Positions 20,072 to 29,081 of a stretch of DNA of 64,000 bases are shown here, piece after piece. The position numbers and the translations under genes were made by a program. Each line of letters starts with the position of its first letter. Within the stretch, counting starts at the first letter, position 1. The stretch is from Herbaspirillum sp. RV1423 (GTDB lineage Bacteria > Pseudomonadota > Gammaproteobacteria > Burkholderiales > Burkholderiaceae_D). The notes beneath the pieces were generated by a model. That model saw only the letters and a list, made by a program, of their open reading frames with translations. It ran no database searches and was not told the origin of the DNA. The DNA is taken from assembly GCF_000577615.1 (NCBI RefSeq), contig NZ_CBXX010000015.1, positions 1 to 64,000 of the forward strand, given 5' to 3'.

Positions 20072-22699
20072 ATGTCCGAAGCCCCCCTCCCCTTATTTTC
20101 CGACCTCCATCTCAGCGAACCGCTGTTGCGCGTGCTGAAGGAACTCGGTTACGAATCGCCGTCGCCGATCCAGGCCGCCACCATTCCCCTGCTGCTGAGC
20201 AACCGCGATGTGCTGGGCCAAGCCCAGACCGGCACCGGCAAGACCGCGGCGTTTGCGCTGCCGATCCTGTCGCGCATCGACATCCGCCAGAGCGCGCCGC
20301 AGGCGCTGGTGCTGGCGCCGACGCGCGAACTGGCGATCCAGGTGGCCGAAGCTTTCCAGCGCTATGCCACCCACATTCCCGGCTTCCATGTGCTGCCAAT
20401 CTACGGCGGCCAGAGTTACGGCCCGCAACTGAGCGCCTTGCGCCGCGGGGTACACGTCGTGGTCGGCACGCCCGGTCGCGTGATCGACCATCTGGACAAG
20501 GGTTCGCTCGACCTCTCGCAACTGAAGACCATGGTGCTCGACGAAGCCGATGAAATGTTGCGCATGGGCTTCATCGACGACGTCGAATCGATTTTGCAAA
20601 AGACTCCGGCAACGCGCCAGACCACGCTGTTTTCGGCCACCATGCCGGCCGTCATCAAACGCATCGCCAAGACGTACCTGCGCGATCCGGCCGAAGTCAC
20701 CATCGCCGCCAAGACCGGCACCGCCGAAAACATCCGCCAGCGTTACTGGCTGGTCAGCGGCATGCACAAGCTCGACGCGCTCACGCGCATTCTGGAAGTC
20801 GAGCCCTTCGACGGCCTGATCATTTTCGTGCGAACCAAGCTCGGCACCGAAGAGCTGGCCGGCAAATTGCAGGCGCGGGGATTTGCCGCCGCCGCCATCA
20901 ACGGCGACATTCAGCAGCAACAGCGCGAGCGCACCATCCAGCAACTGAAGGATGGCCAGATCGACATCCTGATCGCCACCGACGTCGCCGCGCGCGGCCT
21001 CGACGTCGAACGCATCAGCCACGTCATCAACTACGACGTACCCTACGATCCGGAAAGCTACACCCACCGCATCGGCCGCACCGGTCGCGCCGGCCGCAGC
21101 GGCGAAGCGATCCTCTTCATCACGCCGCGCGAAAAGAACCTGCTCAAGAGCATCGAGCGTTCCACCCGCCAGCCGATCACCCAGATGACGCTGCCGAGCA
21201 TCCAAGCCGTCAACGACGTGCGCGTCGCCCGCTTCAAGGAACAGATCGGCGAAACGCTGGCGGCCGGCGACCTTGACGTCTTCCGTTCACTCATCGAAGA
21301 CTACGAGCGCGAGCAGAACGTCACCGCAGTCGACATTGCCGCCGCCCTTGCCAAGATGGCGCGCGGCGACGTGCCGCTGCTGCTCGACAAGAACCAGCGC
21401 GAACCGGAGTTTGCGCGCAGCGACGAGCGCGCGCCGCGTGAACGTCCGGACCGCTCGCCACGCGCCGAACGTGAAGACCGCGGCGAGCGTCCGGCCTTTG
21501 CCAAGAAGGAGCGCATCATTCGCGACGCCGATCCAGGCATGCAGACCTTCCGCATCGAAGTCGGCCATCAGCACGGCGTCAAGCCCGGCAACATCGTCGG
21601 CGCCATCGCCAATGAAGCCGGCATGGATTCCAAGCACATCGGCCGTATCGAGATCTTCGACGATTACAGCGTGCTCGACCTGCCGGACGATATGCCCGAC
21701 GATCTGATCGATCATCTGAAATTGGTGCGCGTCGCCGGCCAGCAATTGCAGATCAGTCGCGACGGCGCACGTATCGACGCGGCGCCGCGTGCGGAAAGAA
21801 GCGAACGCAAGGAGCGTTCGGAACGCACCGAGCGCACCGAGCGCGAACGCGCACCGGCAAGCCGCGAGCGTCCGGGCAAGGCCGATTTTGCGGCGCACAC
21901 CACGCAGACCTATCGCATCGAAGTCGGCCATGAGCATGGCGTCAAGCCCGGCAATATCGTCGGCGCGATCGCCAATGAAGCCGGCATGGACGCCAAGCAC
22001 ATCGGTCGCATCGAGATCTTCGACGATCACAGCGTGCTGGATCTCCCGGGCGACATGCCGGACGATTTGCTCCAGCATCTCAAGAAGGTCTGGGTCGCCG
22101 GCCAGCAACTGAAGATCAGCCTGACCGACGAGCGGCCGCCGATGCTGCGCGCCGAGCGCGGTCCGCGCAATGACCGCGACGATCGTCCGGCGCGCGCAGA
22201 ACGCGTTGACCGTACCGAGCGTGCAGAACATGCGCCGGCTGAAGAAGAACCGCGCAAGGCCAAGACCAAGGAGAAGGGCAAGCCGACATTCCAGATGCAG
22301 ACCTTCCGCATCGAGATCGGCCGTGTCCACGCCGCCACCGCCGCAGGCATCGTCAATGCGATCGCCACCGAAGCAGAACTCGAAGCCAAGCATATCGGCC
22401 GCATCGATATTCACGACGACTACAGCACATTGGATCTGCCTGCCGGCATGCCCAAGCCTTTGCTGCATCAGTTGAAGGCAGTGGAAATTGCCGGCCGCAA
22501 GATGAACATCAGCATCATCGGTTCAGGCACCGAACATCATGACAAGAACCCGCCAAAAAATGCTACGCCTCCCAAGATCAACAGCAGTGCGCGCGCCGGC
22601 CGTCCGGGCGACAAACGTTCGGACAAGCGCGATGCGCGTCCCGACACGCGCGTATCGGGCAAAGCCAAACCGCATCGCAAGGGCGGCAAGTCCGCATAA
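20072..22699 (+). CDS. DEAD-box RNA helicase with three DbpA-type RNA-binding domains
   Basis: An 875-residue helicase. The RecA core has a Q motif (residues 8-36), AQTGTGKT (about 50), VLDEADEM (about 155), SAT (about 188) and HRIGRTGRAG (about 330). A basic linker rich in RER/ERPD follows. Then three homologous modules begin near residues 488, 610 and 741, each starting TFRIEVG-like and containing AGMDxKHIGRIEIFDD. These match the DbpA/CsdA C-terminal RRM, normally present once. A basic Lys/Arg tail ends the protein. Likely roles are ribosome assembly and cold adaptation. The start at 20072 matches the family; upstream codons are not conserved-looking. Confidence 0.92.
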   Translation: MSEAPLPLFSDLHLSEPLLRVLKELGYESPSPIQAATIPLLLSNRDVLGQAQTGTGKTAAFALPILSRIDIRQSAPQALVLAPTRELAIQVAEAFQRYATHIPGFHVLPIYGGQSYGPQLSALRRGVHVVVGTPGRVIDHLDKGSLDLSQLKTMVLDEADEMLRMGFIDDVESILQKTPATRQTTLFSATMPAVIKRIAKTYLRDPAEVTIAAKTGTAENIRQRYWLVSGMHKLDALTRILEVEPFDGLIIFVRTKLGTEELAGKLQARGFAAAAINGDIQQQQRERTIQQLKDGQIDILIATDVAARGLDVERISHVINYDVPYDPESYTHRIGRTGRAGRSGEAILFITPREKNLLKSIERSTRQPITQMTLPSIQAVNDVRVARFKEQIGETLAAGDLDVFRSLIEDYEREQNVTAVDIAAALAKMARGDVPLLLDKNQREPEFARSDERAPRERPDRSPRAEREDRGERPAFAKKERIIRDADPGMQTFRIEVGHQHGVKPGNIVGAIANEAGMDSKHIGRIEIFDDYSVLDLPDDMPDDLIDHLKLVRVAGQQLQISRDGARIDAAPRAERSERKERSERTERTERERAPASRERPGKADFAAHTTQTYRIEVGHEHGVKPGNIVGAIANEAGMDAKHIGRIEIFDDHSVLDLPGDMPDDLLQHLKKVWVAGQQLKISLTDERPPMLRAERGPRNDRDDRPARAERVDRTERAEHAPAEEEPRKAKTKEKGKPTFQMQTFRIEIGRVHAATAAGIVNAIATEAELEAKHIGRIDIHDDYSTLDLPAGMPKPLLHQLKAVEIAGRKMNISIIGSGTEHHDKNPPKNATPPKINSSARAGRPGDKRSDKRDARPDTRVSGKAKPHRKGGKSA

Positions 22700-22733
22700 G
22701 TCTCGGGATGGAGCCTGTTCTCGTCTGTCCTGC

Positions 22734-22814
22734 CGTCGTCCCGGCGAATGCCGGGACCCAGCGTCGTGAAGACGGCCGATACGATGCTGGGTCCTGACGT
22801 GTGTCAGCACGACG
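22734..22814. repeat. REP/BIME-like palindromic repeat, copy A
   Basis: Two inverted units face each other. Each has a short hairpin (CCCGGCGAATGCCGGG in the first) followed by ACCCAGCGTCG or a close variant. The same layout recurs at 50042-50122. It sits between convergent genes, where it may also act as a terminator. Confidence 0.6.
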
Positions 22815-22842
22815 CTTGTGCCGGTGACGGAACGACATCATC

Positions 22843-24147
22843 TCAGCGCAAATAGCTGCGCAAGGTATCGCCCCCATAATCGCGCCGGAACTGTTCGCGC
22901 CGCTGCAACTCCGGCACCACCAGATCGACGAAATCGTCGAAGCCCTCGGGCAGGTGCACCGGCGTGATCACGAAACCGTCGGCGCCTTGCTGCGCGACGA
23001 TATGCTCCATCCAGTCGGCAATCTCCGCCGCGGTGCCGGCCACTTGCGGCACCAGCACGCCGCCGGCATACAGCCGTCCGATGTCGGCCAGCGTCAGGCA
23101 GCCTTCGCTCGACAACTCCTTCACCAGGCCGAACAAGCCCTGCATCCCCGCCACCTGGATATCGTCGATCGGCGCATCCAGCGCATGCGCCGAAAAATCC
23201 ACGTTCATGTGGCTGGACAGCGTCGATAAGCCGACGACGGGATCGACCATCGCATTGTGGCGTGCGCGTTTGTCCTCCGCTTCGGCCTTGCTCTTGCCGA
23301 CGAAGGGCATGACGGCGGTCAGCACCTTGATGTCCTGCGGACGGCGCCCGAATTTCTCCGTGCGGCCCTTGAGGTCCTGGTAGAAACGCTGCATGCGCGC
23401 CAGATCAGGCTGGATACCGAACACGACCTCGGCCCAGCGCGCGGCGAAGTCCTGGCCGCGATGCGACGATCCGGCCTGAATGATCACCGGGCCGCCTTGC
23501 GGCGAGGCCGGAATATTCAGCGGGCCGCGCACATTGAAATGCGCGCCGTGGTGGTCGATGGGGTTCACGCGATCGGGATCGGCATAGCGTCCGCTGTCCG
23601 TTTCCAGCAGCAAGGCCCCGGCGTCCCAGCTCTGCCAAAGTTTGTGTGCGACATCCAGAAACTCGTCGGCGCGGTCGTAGCGTTCGTCATGCCCCAGCGT
23701 TTCGCGCAGGCCGAAGTTGTCGGCCTCGCCCTGATTCACCGAGGTCACCACATTCCATGCCGCGCGTCCCGCCGACAAATGGTCCAGCGTGGAGAACTCG
23801 CGCGCCAGACTGTAAGGCTGCGAATATGTAGTCGAGCGCGTCGCGCCCAGGCCGATGCGCGAAGTCACTGCGGCAATCGCGCCCAGCACCGGCAACGGGT
23901 CCATGCGCGTCGCATCCTGGTCGCCGTGCGCCACGCCGTAGCGATGATCGCCGCCGAAGCGCGTCGACACCGCCAGCCGGTCGGCGAAGAACAGCAAGTC
24001 GAACTTGCCGCGCTCCAGCGTCTGCGCGATGCGCCTGTAATAGTCGAGCGTCAGGAAGCCGCCCGGCGTGCTGCGCGGATGGCGCCACAGCACCTGGCTG
24101 TGGGCTGCGTTGCCGGCGATCAGGAACGCCGCGAGATGTATCGTCAT
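22843..24147 (-). CDS. NtaA/DszA-type flavin-dependent monooxygenase
   Basis: A 434-residue bacterial luciferase-like enzyme of the NtaA/SnaA/DszA group, which uses FMNH2 from a partner reductase. Motifs: WRHPRSTPGGFLTLDYYRRI, FADRLAV, ATRMDPLPVLGAIAAVTSRI, LGATRSTTYSQPYSLAREF, GRAAWNVVTS and PVIIQAGSSHRGQDFAARWAE. It likely cleaves an organosulfur or amine compound. It is 18 bp behind a sulfonate-type binding-protein gene; no reductase, permease or ATPase gene is adjacent. Confidence 0.88.
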   Translation of the reverse strand: MTIHLAAFLIAGNAAHSQVLWRHPRSTPGGFLTLDYYRRIAQTLERGKFDLLFFADRLAVSTRFGGDHRYGVAHGDQDATRMDPLPVLGAIAAVTSRIGLGATRSTTYSQPYSLAREFSTLDHLSAGRAAWNVVTSVNQGEADNFGLRETLGHDERYDRADEFLDVAHKLWQSWDAGALLLETDSGRYADPDRVNPIDHHGAHFNVRGPLNIPASPQGGPVIIQAGSSHRGQDFAARWAEVVFGIQPDLARMQRFYQDLKGRTEKFGRRPQDIKVLTAVMPFVGKSKAEAEDKRARHNAMVDPVVGLSTLSSHMNVDFSAHALDAPIDDIQVAGMQGLFGLVKELSSEGCLTLADIGRLYAGGVLVPQVAGTAAEIADWMEHIVAQQGADGFVITPVHLPEGFDDFVDLVVPELQRREQFRRDYGGDTLRSYLR

Positions 24148-24165
24148 GGGATGGCCGGAGAAGAA

Positions 24166-25131
24166 TTACAACAACGCTTCGCCGTAGACCTTGTCCTTGA
24201 CCCGCACCGGATTCTTGATCAGGTTCAGCTTGTAGAACGCCTCGACGATCTGCTGCTGTTCCTGGATGATGCCGGCGTCGATCGGCACCGCAGTGTAATT
24301 GCGGCGCTCGGTGGCCAGGCGCAATACCTTGGCGTCGACGCCAAGTTGCGGCGCCAACAGGTCGGCGGTTTCCTGCGGATGGGACTGGGTCCAGTTGTTG
24401 GCTTTCTTCAGTTCGACGAACAAGGTGCGAATGATGTTCTTGTTCTGGTCGACGAACTTCGGATTGGCCAGATGGAAGGTGCGGTTGTTCGACAGGCCGG
24501 TGCCGTCGCGCAGGATGCGCGGCCGCGTCGAAATTTCCTGGCCGGCCAGGAAGGGATCCCACAAACCGGCGGCGTCGACATTGCCCGACTGGAACGCCGC
24601 GCGCACGTCGGCAGCGTTGGACACATACACCGGCACGACATCGTTGTAGCTCAGGCCGACTTCTTCCAGCGCGCGCACCAGCAGGTATTGTACGTTCCAG
24701 CCGCGGCCCAGCGCGACCTTCTTTCCTTTCAGTTCCTTGATCGAGCGGATCGGAGAATCCTGCGCGACGAAGATGCCGATGCCTTTCGGATACGGCTGTT
24801 CGGCGGCGAGATACACTGCGTTCACGCCCGACGCATTGGCGAACGCTGCCGGCGTATCGGCGGCGTGGCCGAAGTCGATCGCTTCGGCGTTGAGCGCTTC
24901 GGTCAACTGCGGACCGGCCGCGAACTCGAACCACTTCACCTTCCAGCCCAGCGGCGCCAGCGCCTTTTCCAGGTTGCCGGTGCCTTTAAGAATGTTGAGC
25001 GTGTTGAACTTCTGATAGCCGATGCGCAGCGTGCGCTCTTCGGCGGCGCCGCTCCATCCGGCCGTACCGGCCAACGCTGCTGCTGCCGCCCCTTGCAAAA
25101 CCAGACGGCGTTTGTGCGATGTTGTTGTCAT
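24166..25131 (-). CDS. SsuA-like aliphatic sulfonate binding protein
   Basis: A 321-residue periplasmic binding protein. The signal region has KRRLVLQGAAAAALAG, a twin-Arg-like start. Mature motifs RIGYQKFNTLNILKG, EFAAGPQLTEALNA, IDFGHAADTPAAFA and GKKVALGRGWNVQYLL are typical of SsuA/TauA-type proteins. It delivers sulfonates or similar to an ABC permease that is not encoded here. It is transcribed with the flavin monooxygenase gene, an arrangement suited to organosulfur use. Confidence 0.87.
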   Translation of the reverse strand: MTTTSHKRRLVLQGAAAAALAGTAGWSGAAEERTLRIGYQKFNTLNILKGTGNLEKALAPLGWKVKWFEFAAGPQLTEALNAEAIDFGHAADTPAAFANASGVNAVYLAAEQPYPKGIGIFVAQDSPIRSIKELKGKKVALGRGWNVQYLLVRALEEVGLSYNDVVPVYVSNAADVRAAFQSGNVDAAGLWDPFLAGQEISTRPRILRDGTGLSNNRTFHLANPKFVDQNKNIIRTLFVELKKANNWTQSHPQETADLLAPQLGVDAKVLRLATERRNYTAVPIDAGIIQEQQQIVEAFYKLNLIKNPVRVKDKVYGEALL

Positions 25132-25258
25132 GTCCTGCCCCGTAGAATGTGTCAAGGCATCAAGACTAAACAAAGCGACGCGATAGCAGAACGAATGCTT
25201 TCGATCATGCTTAAGCGATTTTTGTATATATCGAAATTCCCGCGTTGCGCGACTCGCC

Positions 25259-25681
25259 TCAGGCGTTGCCCAGCATGTCGTGAGCGTTGAGGATGGCGTA
25301 GGCGATTTCCGGTTTGTTTTCCAGGCACTTGCGGATTGCGGCGGGGACTGTCTGGCGTGTTTTTTTGCACAAGCCGGGGCGGTCTTCGAGCAGAATGACG
25401 AAGCCGCGCACGGTGCGCACTTCACGCGGACTCGGCGTGATGCGCAAGACCACGCCAAGCTGTTGGTACAGCAGGCCGGCGACATGCTGCAGGTCGTCGT
25501 AGCTGGATATCTTGCCGATGCGTTCGATCAGCCGCCGTTCCTGTTCCTGCGTCAGCGTCAGCACGCGCAGGTCGATATCGGCGTTGGCGCCGACGCCGGC
25601 AAGCAGGCTTTCGCGATCGCAAACGCACGCGCCCGGAGGACACTCCTTGCGGATGGGAATATCGGAAAGCGGGTGCTGCAT
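25259..25681 (-). CDS. Uncharacterised 140-aa protein with CPPGACVC motif
   Basis: The N-terminus carries DIPIRKECPPGACVCDRESLL, with three closely spaced cysteines (C-x5-C-x-C) that could hold a metal. A helical region (LTQEQERRLIERIGKISSYDDLQH) follows, then a basic C-terminus. I do not recognise a named family. It is divergent from the yjdM homologue across 149 bp. Start at 25681 is the first ATG that keeps the Cys motif near the N-terminus. Confidence 0.7.
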   Translation of the reverse strand: MQHPLSDIPIRKECPPGACVCDRESLLAGVGANADIDLRVLTLTQEQERRLIERIGKISSYDDLQHVAGLLYQQLGVVLRITPSPREVRTVRGFVILLEDRPGLCKKTRQTVPAAIRKCLENKPEIAYAILNAHDMLGNA

Positions 25682-25830
25682 GCCAACTCCTGCCGGGATT
25701 TCAACGTTAATGAGTTCTAGTATAGCGGCATGCCCCGGACGCGGCAGCCGGCGGCACATGGCCGGGGTTGTATACTATGCGTTCCGCGACGCGCATCCGG
25801 CGCTGTTGCAGCCTCATCACGGAAACCATC

Positions 25831-26172
25831 ATGAGCACCTTGCCACGCTGTCCCCAATGCAATTCCGAATTCACTTACGAAGACGGCAACCTCTACATTT
25901 GTCCCGAATGCGCCCATGAATGGTCGGCGCAAGCCGCCGAGTCCGTCGAAGAAAGCGCCAAGGTTTGGCGCGACGCCGCCGGCAACATCCTGCAGGACGG
26001 CGACACCGTCACCGTGATCAAGGATCTCAAGCTCAAGGGCGGCGGCGGGGTCGTCAAGATCGGCACCAAGGTCAAGAACATCCGCCTGGTCGAGGGCGAC
26101 CACGACATCGATTGCAAGATCGACGGTTTCGGCGCAATGGGATTGAAGACCGAATTCGTCAAGAAAATCTGA
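25831..26172 (+). CDS. yjdM: YjdM/PhnA family zinc-ribbon protein
   Basis: A 113-residue protein. The N-terminal zinc ribbon has two Cys pairs (CPQC and CPEC, around residues 7-30), then the PhnA domain with [39 protein letters not shown] and [21 protein letters not shown]. Once linked to alkylphosphonate uptake, the family has no settled function. The Gfo/Idh gene follows after 15 bp, so they may be one operon. Confidence 0.93.
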   Translation: MSTLPRCPQCNSEFTYEDGNLYICPECAHEWSAQAAESVEESAKVWRDAAGNILQDGDTVTVIKDLKLKGGGGVVKIGTKVKNIRLVEGDHDIDCKIDGFGAMGLKTEFVKKI

Positions 26173-26187
26173 ATCAGGAGCGGGGCC

Positions 26188-27234
26188 ATGTCCGACGCAT
26201 TGAAGCTGGGTTTGATAGGTTACGGTTTTGCCGGGGCCACGTTCCATGCGCCGGTCATCGCGTATAGCGGCCGCGCCGAGCTTGCCGCGATTGCAACATC
26301 GCAGGCCGGTCGCGCCGGCGCCGATTTTCCAGGCGCCGCCATCGTTCCCGATATCGATGCCTTGCTCGCGCGCGGCGACATCGGCTGCATCGTCGTCGCC
26401 ACGCCCAACGACACCCACTTCGATCTTGCCCGCCGGGTGCTCGAGGCCGGCAAACATGTGGTGGTCGACAAACCGGTCACCTTGTCCGGCGCCGACGCCA
26501 AAATACTGGCTGATCTGGCGTCGCAGGGCGGCTTGTTGTTCGCGCCGTTCCACAATCGGCGCTGGGACGGCGACTTCATGACGCTGCGCGGCCTGATCGC
26601 CGAAGGCCGTCTGGGACGCGTCACCCACTACGAATCGCATTTCGACCGTTTCCGTCCGGTCATCCCGCAACGCTGGCGCGAAGAAGCGGCGCATGGCGGC
26701 GGCTTGTTGTTCGATCTCGGCCCACACCTGATCGACCAGGCGCTGGCGTTGTTCGGCGCGCCGCTGTCGGTGTCGGCCACGCTCAGGCAGCAACGCGACC
26801 GCGCCGAGGTGCCGGATTACGTGCACCTGCAATTGCAATACGCCGACAAGGAAGTGATTCTTCATGCAAGCGCGCTGACCGCATTGCCGCCGCCGCGCTT
26901 TACCGTGCACGGCACGCGCGGCAGTTATGTGATCAACGGCCTGGATGTGCAGGAAGACCAGTTGAAGGCCGGGCTGCGTCCCGGCGGCGCCGGTTTCGGC
27001 AAGAATCCTCCCGGCCTGCTGCGCCAAGCCGACGGCGAGCACGACACGCAAGGCGAGCTCGCCTCACTTGACGGCGACTATGCCGGATTCTATCGCGCGC
27101 TGGCGGATACGCTGTTGGACGGCAAACCTTTCCCCGTGTCGGCGCAGGATGCCGTCGACGTCATGACCATTATCGATCTGGCGATCGGCAGCGACGAGCA
27201 AGGCATGCGCCTGCCGTTTGTGCGCTTGCGCTGA
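26188..27234 (+). CDS. Gfo/Idh/MocA family oxidoreductase
   Basis: A 348-residue NAD(P)-dependent dehydrogenase. The Rossmann motif GLIGYGFAGATFHAP is at residues 8-22, followed by VVATPNDTHFDLARRVLEAG and KHVVVDKPVTL (catalytic Lys). The second domain has NRRWDGDFMTLR and GGGLLFDLGPHLIDQAL. It resembles E. coli YdgJ-type enzymes; substrate, probably a sugar or polyol, is unknown. GGAG precedes the ATG. Confidence 0.9.
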   Translation: MSDALKLGLIGYGFAGATFHAPVIAYSGRAELAAIATSQAGRAGADFPGAAIVPDIDALLARGDIGCIVVATPNDTHFDLARRVLEAGKHVVVDKPVTLSGADAKILADLASQGGLLFAPFHNRRWDGDFMTLRGLIAEGRLGRVTHYESHFDRFRPVIPQRWREEAAHGGGLLFDLGPHLIDQALALFGAPLSVSATLRQQRDRAEVPDYVHLQLQYADKEVILHASALTALPPPRFTVHGTRGSYVINGLDVQEDQLKAGLRPGGAGFGKNPPGLLRQADGEHDTQGELASLDGDYAGFYRALADTLLDGKPFPVSAQDAVDVMTIIDLAIGSDEQGMRLPFVRLR

Positions 27235-27458
27235 AAGGCGGCGACGAAGCCGGTATTGCTTCTCCTGTAAAAATCGCATTGCCGGCGCTGCATCCCGGCG
27301 TCTCCATCGGCTGTTTCATGTTGCATGGCAGTACTGTTGCTTTCGCCGCAAGTTCTATTTGCGCTGTCCATAAAACGCGGTACTCTGTATCAAGCTCACG
27401 GGCAACCCGGAGTGGAGGCAGACAATCATAACGATAGCGAACGAGGGACGACAGCATC

Positions 27459-29003
27459 ATGAAACAACTTTCCAATATACGGATTTCCAGCCGCCTGATT
27501 TTCGGTTTTGCCATTGTATTGATATTGGCGATCATTTCCACGGGGATGGGACTGATCAACGCCAAGCGCAACTCCGACGCCACGCGCGCCATGATGGAGT
27601 TGCCGCTGGCCAAGGAACGGCTGGTGGCGGACTGGTTCGTGCTGACGTATTCGGCAATCGCGCGCACGTCGATGATCGCGCGCAGCTCCGACGCCAACCT
27701 GTCGGAGACCTTCAAAGAGGTGATCGCCGCCAGCGTGGTGTCGGGCAGCGCGATCATCAAGAAGCTTGAACCGCTGTTGAGCACGGAAGACGAAAAAGCC
27801 CTGTTCAAGGAAATCATCGCCGCGCGCAACAAATACCAGGCGGCCAAGGAACTGGTCATGAATTCGCGCAAGGCAGGCGATGCCGCCGCCTCCGAAAAAG
27901 CATACAAGGATGCCTTCGATCCGGCGGCCAAAGCGTATTCCGACAAGGTGCATGCGTTGCTCGACATGCAGCGCAACGCCATCGACAGCATGGCCGCCGA
28001 CATCAACAGGACCAATACGCGCGGCATGCAGTTGATGATGTTGCTGGGTGTGCTGCTGGTCGGCATCAGTGTGATTGCGGTGCTGATCATTTCGCGCAGC
28101 ATCACCGCGCCGCTCAAGCGCGCGCTGGAAGTTGCCAGGATGGTCGCGGCCGGCGACCTCACCGCCAATATCCAGAAGCAGGGCAAGGACGAGATCGCTG
28201 AACTGATGCAAGCGCTGGAAGAGATGAATACGGCATTGCGCAAGATCGTGTCCGAGGTGCAGACCGGGACCGAATCGATCACCACCGCAGCCAATGAAAT
28301 CGCGTCGGGCAATTTCGACCTGTCGTCGCGCACCGAGCAGCAAGCCGGGTCGCTGGAAGAGACCGCCGCCTCCATCGAACAATTGACCTCCACCGTCAAA
28401 CAGAATGCCGAGAACGCGCGCCAGGCCAACCAGTTGGCGCAGAACGCTTCCGACGTTGCAGTCAAAGGCAGCGGCGTGGTGGCGCAAGTGGTCGACACCA
28501 TGGGCGCGATCAACGAGTCGTCGAACAAGATCGTCGACATCATCAGCGTGATCGACGGCATCGCTTTCCAGACCAACATCCTGGCGCTGAACGCGGCGGT
28601 GGAAGCTGCGCGTGCCGGCGAGCAGGGGCGCGGTTTCGCGGTGGTGGCATCCGAAGTGCGCAGCCTGGCGCAACGCAGCGCTTCCGCCGCCAAGGAAATC
28701 AAGGCGCTCATCGACGACTCGGTGGTGAAAGTCGGTTCCGGCAGCAGGTTGGTGGAACAGGCCGGCGTCACCATGAGCGAGATGGTCGACAGCGTCAAGC
28801 GCGTGACCGCGATCATGGCCGAAATCGCCACCGCCAGCCAGGAACAGAGCGCCGGTATCGAGCAGATCAACCAGGCCGTGACCGAGATGGACAACACTAC
28901 GCAGCAAAACGCCGCGCTGGTCGAGCAGGCCGCCGCCACATCGGAATTGTTGCAGGCCCAGGCCGGCAAGCTGGCCGATGCGGGGCGGCAGTTCAAACTG
29001 TGA
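27459..29003 (+). CDS. Methyl-accepting chemotaxis protein (no CheR tether)
   Basis: A 514-residue Tar-like chemoreceptor: first membrane helix at about 12-32, a periplasmic four-helix-bundle domain, second helix near 190-212, HAMP, then the signalling coiled coil with the hairpin tip [20 protein letters not shown]. It ends GRQFKL, lacking the C-terminal CheR-binding pentapeptide present on the two other receptors in the window. GAGGGA lies ahead of the ATG. It faces the next receptor gene tail-to-tail. Confidence 0.95.
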   Translation: MKQLSNIRISSRLIFGFAIVLILAIISTGMGLINAKRNSDATRAMMELPLAKERLVADWFVLTYSAIARTSMIARSSDANLSETFKEVIAASVVSGSAIIKKLEPLLSTEDEKALFKEIIAARNKYQAAKELVMNSRKAGDAAASEKAYKDAFDPAAKAYSDKVHALLDMQRNAIDSMAADINRTNTRGMQLMMLLGVLLVGISVIAVLIISRSITAPLKRALEVARMVAAGDLTANIQKQGKDEIAELMQALEEMNTALRKIVSEVQTGTESITTAANEIASGNFDLSSRTEQQAGSLEETAASIEQLTSTVKQNAENARQANQLAQNASDVAVKGSGVVAQVVDTMGAINESSNKIVDIISVIDGIAFQTNILALNAAVEAARAGEQGRGFAVVASEVRSLAQRSASAAKEIKALIDDSVVKVGSGSRLVEQAGVTMSEMVDSVKRVTAIMAEIATASQEQSAGIEQINQAVTEMDNTTQQNAALVEQAAATSELLQAQAGKLADAGRQFKL

Positions 29004-29033
29004 TGGGCCTGACGACCTCATAGCATGAAAAGA

Positions 29034-29059
29034 AACGGGCGCCTCATCAGGCGCCCGTT
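29034..29059. terminator. Bidirectional terminator between convergent chemoreceptor genes
   Basis: AACGGGCGCC and GGCGCCCGTT form a perfect 10-bp stem with a six-base loop. The minus strand continues with TTTCTTTT. It lies between the stops of two convergent genes. Confidence 0.8.
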
Positions 29060-29081
29060 GCTCATTTCAGCATGCTTTTTC

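Noticed and set aside
21538..22530. Direct repeats of about 350-390 bp that might be a CRISPR or satellite array
   Set aside because: They are in-frame protein repeats: three copies of an RNA-binding domain inside the helicase gene, without spacers.
22949..25290. Plus-strand open frame of over 600 codons opposite the monooxygenase and binding-protein genes
   Set aside because: Complement of two well-supported genes; Arg/Gln/Val-rich translation with no motif.
27170..28996. Long minus-strand frame opposite the first chemoreceptor
   Set aside because: Ser/Ala/Cys-rich low-information translation; the same kind of shadow occurs opposite the other two chemoreceptors, so it reflects receptor codon composition.
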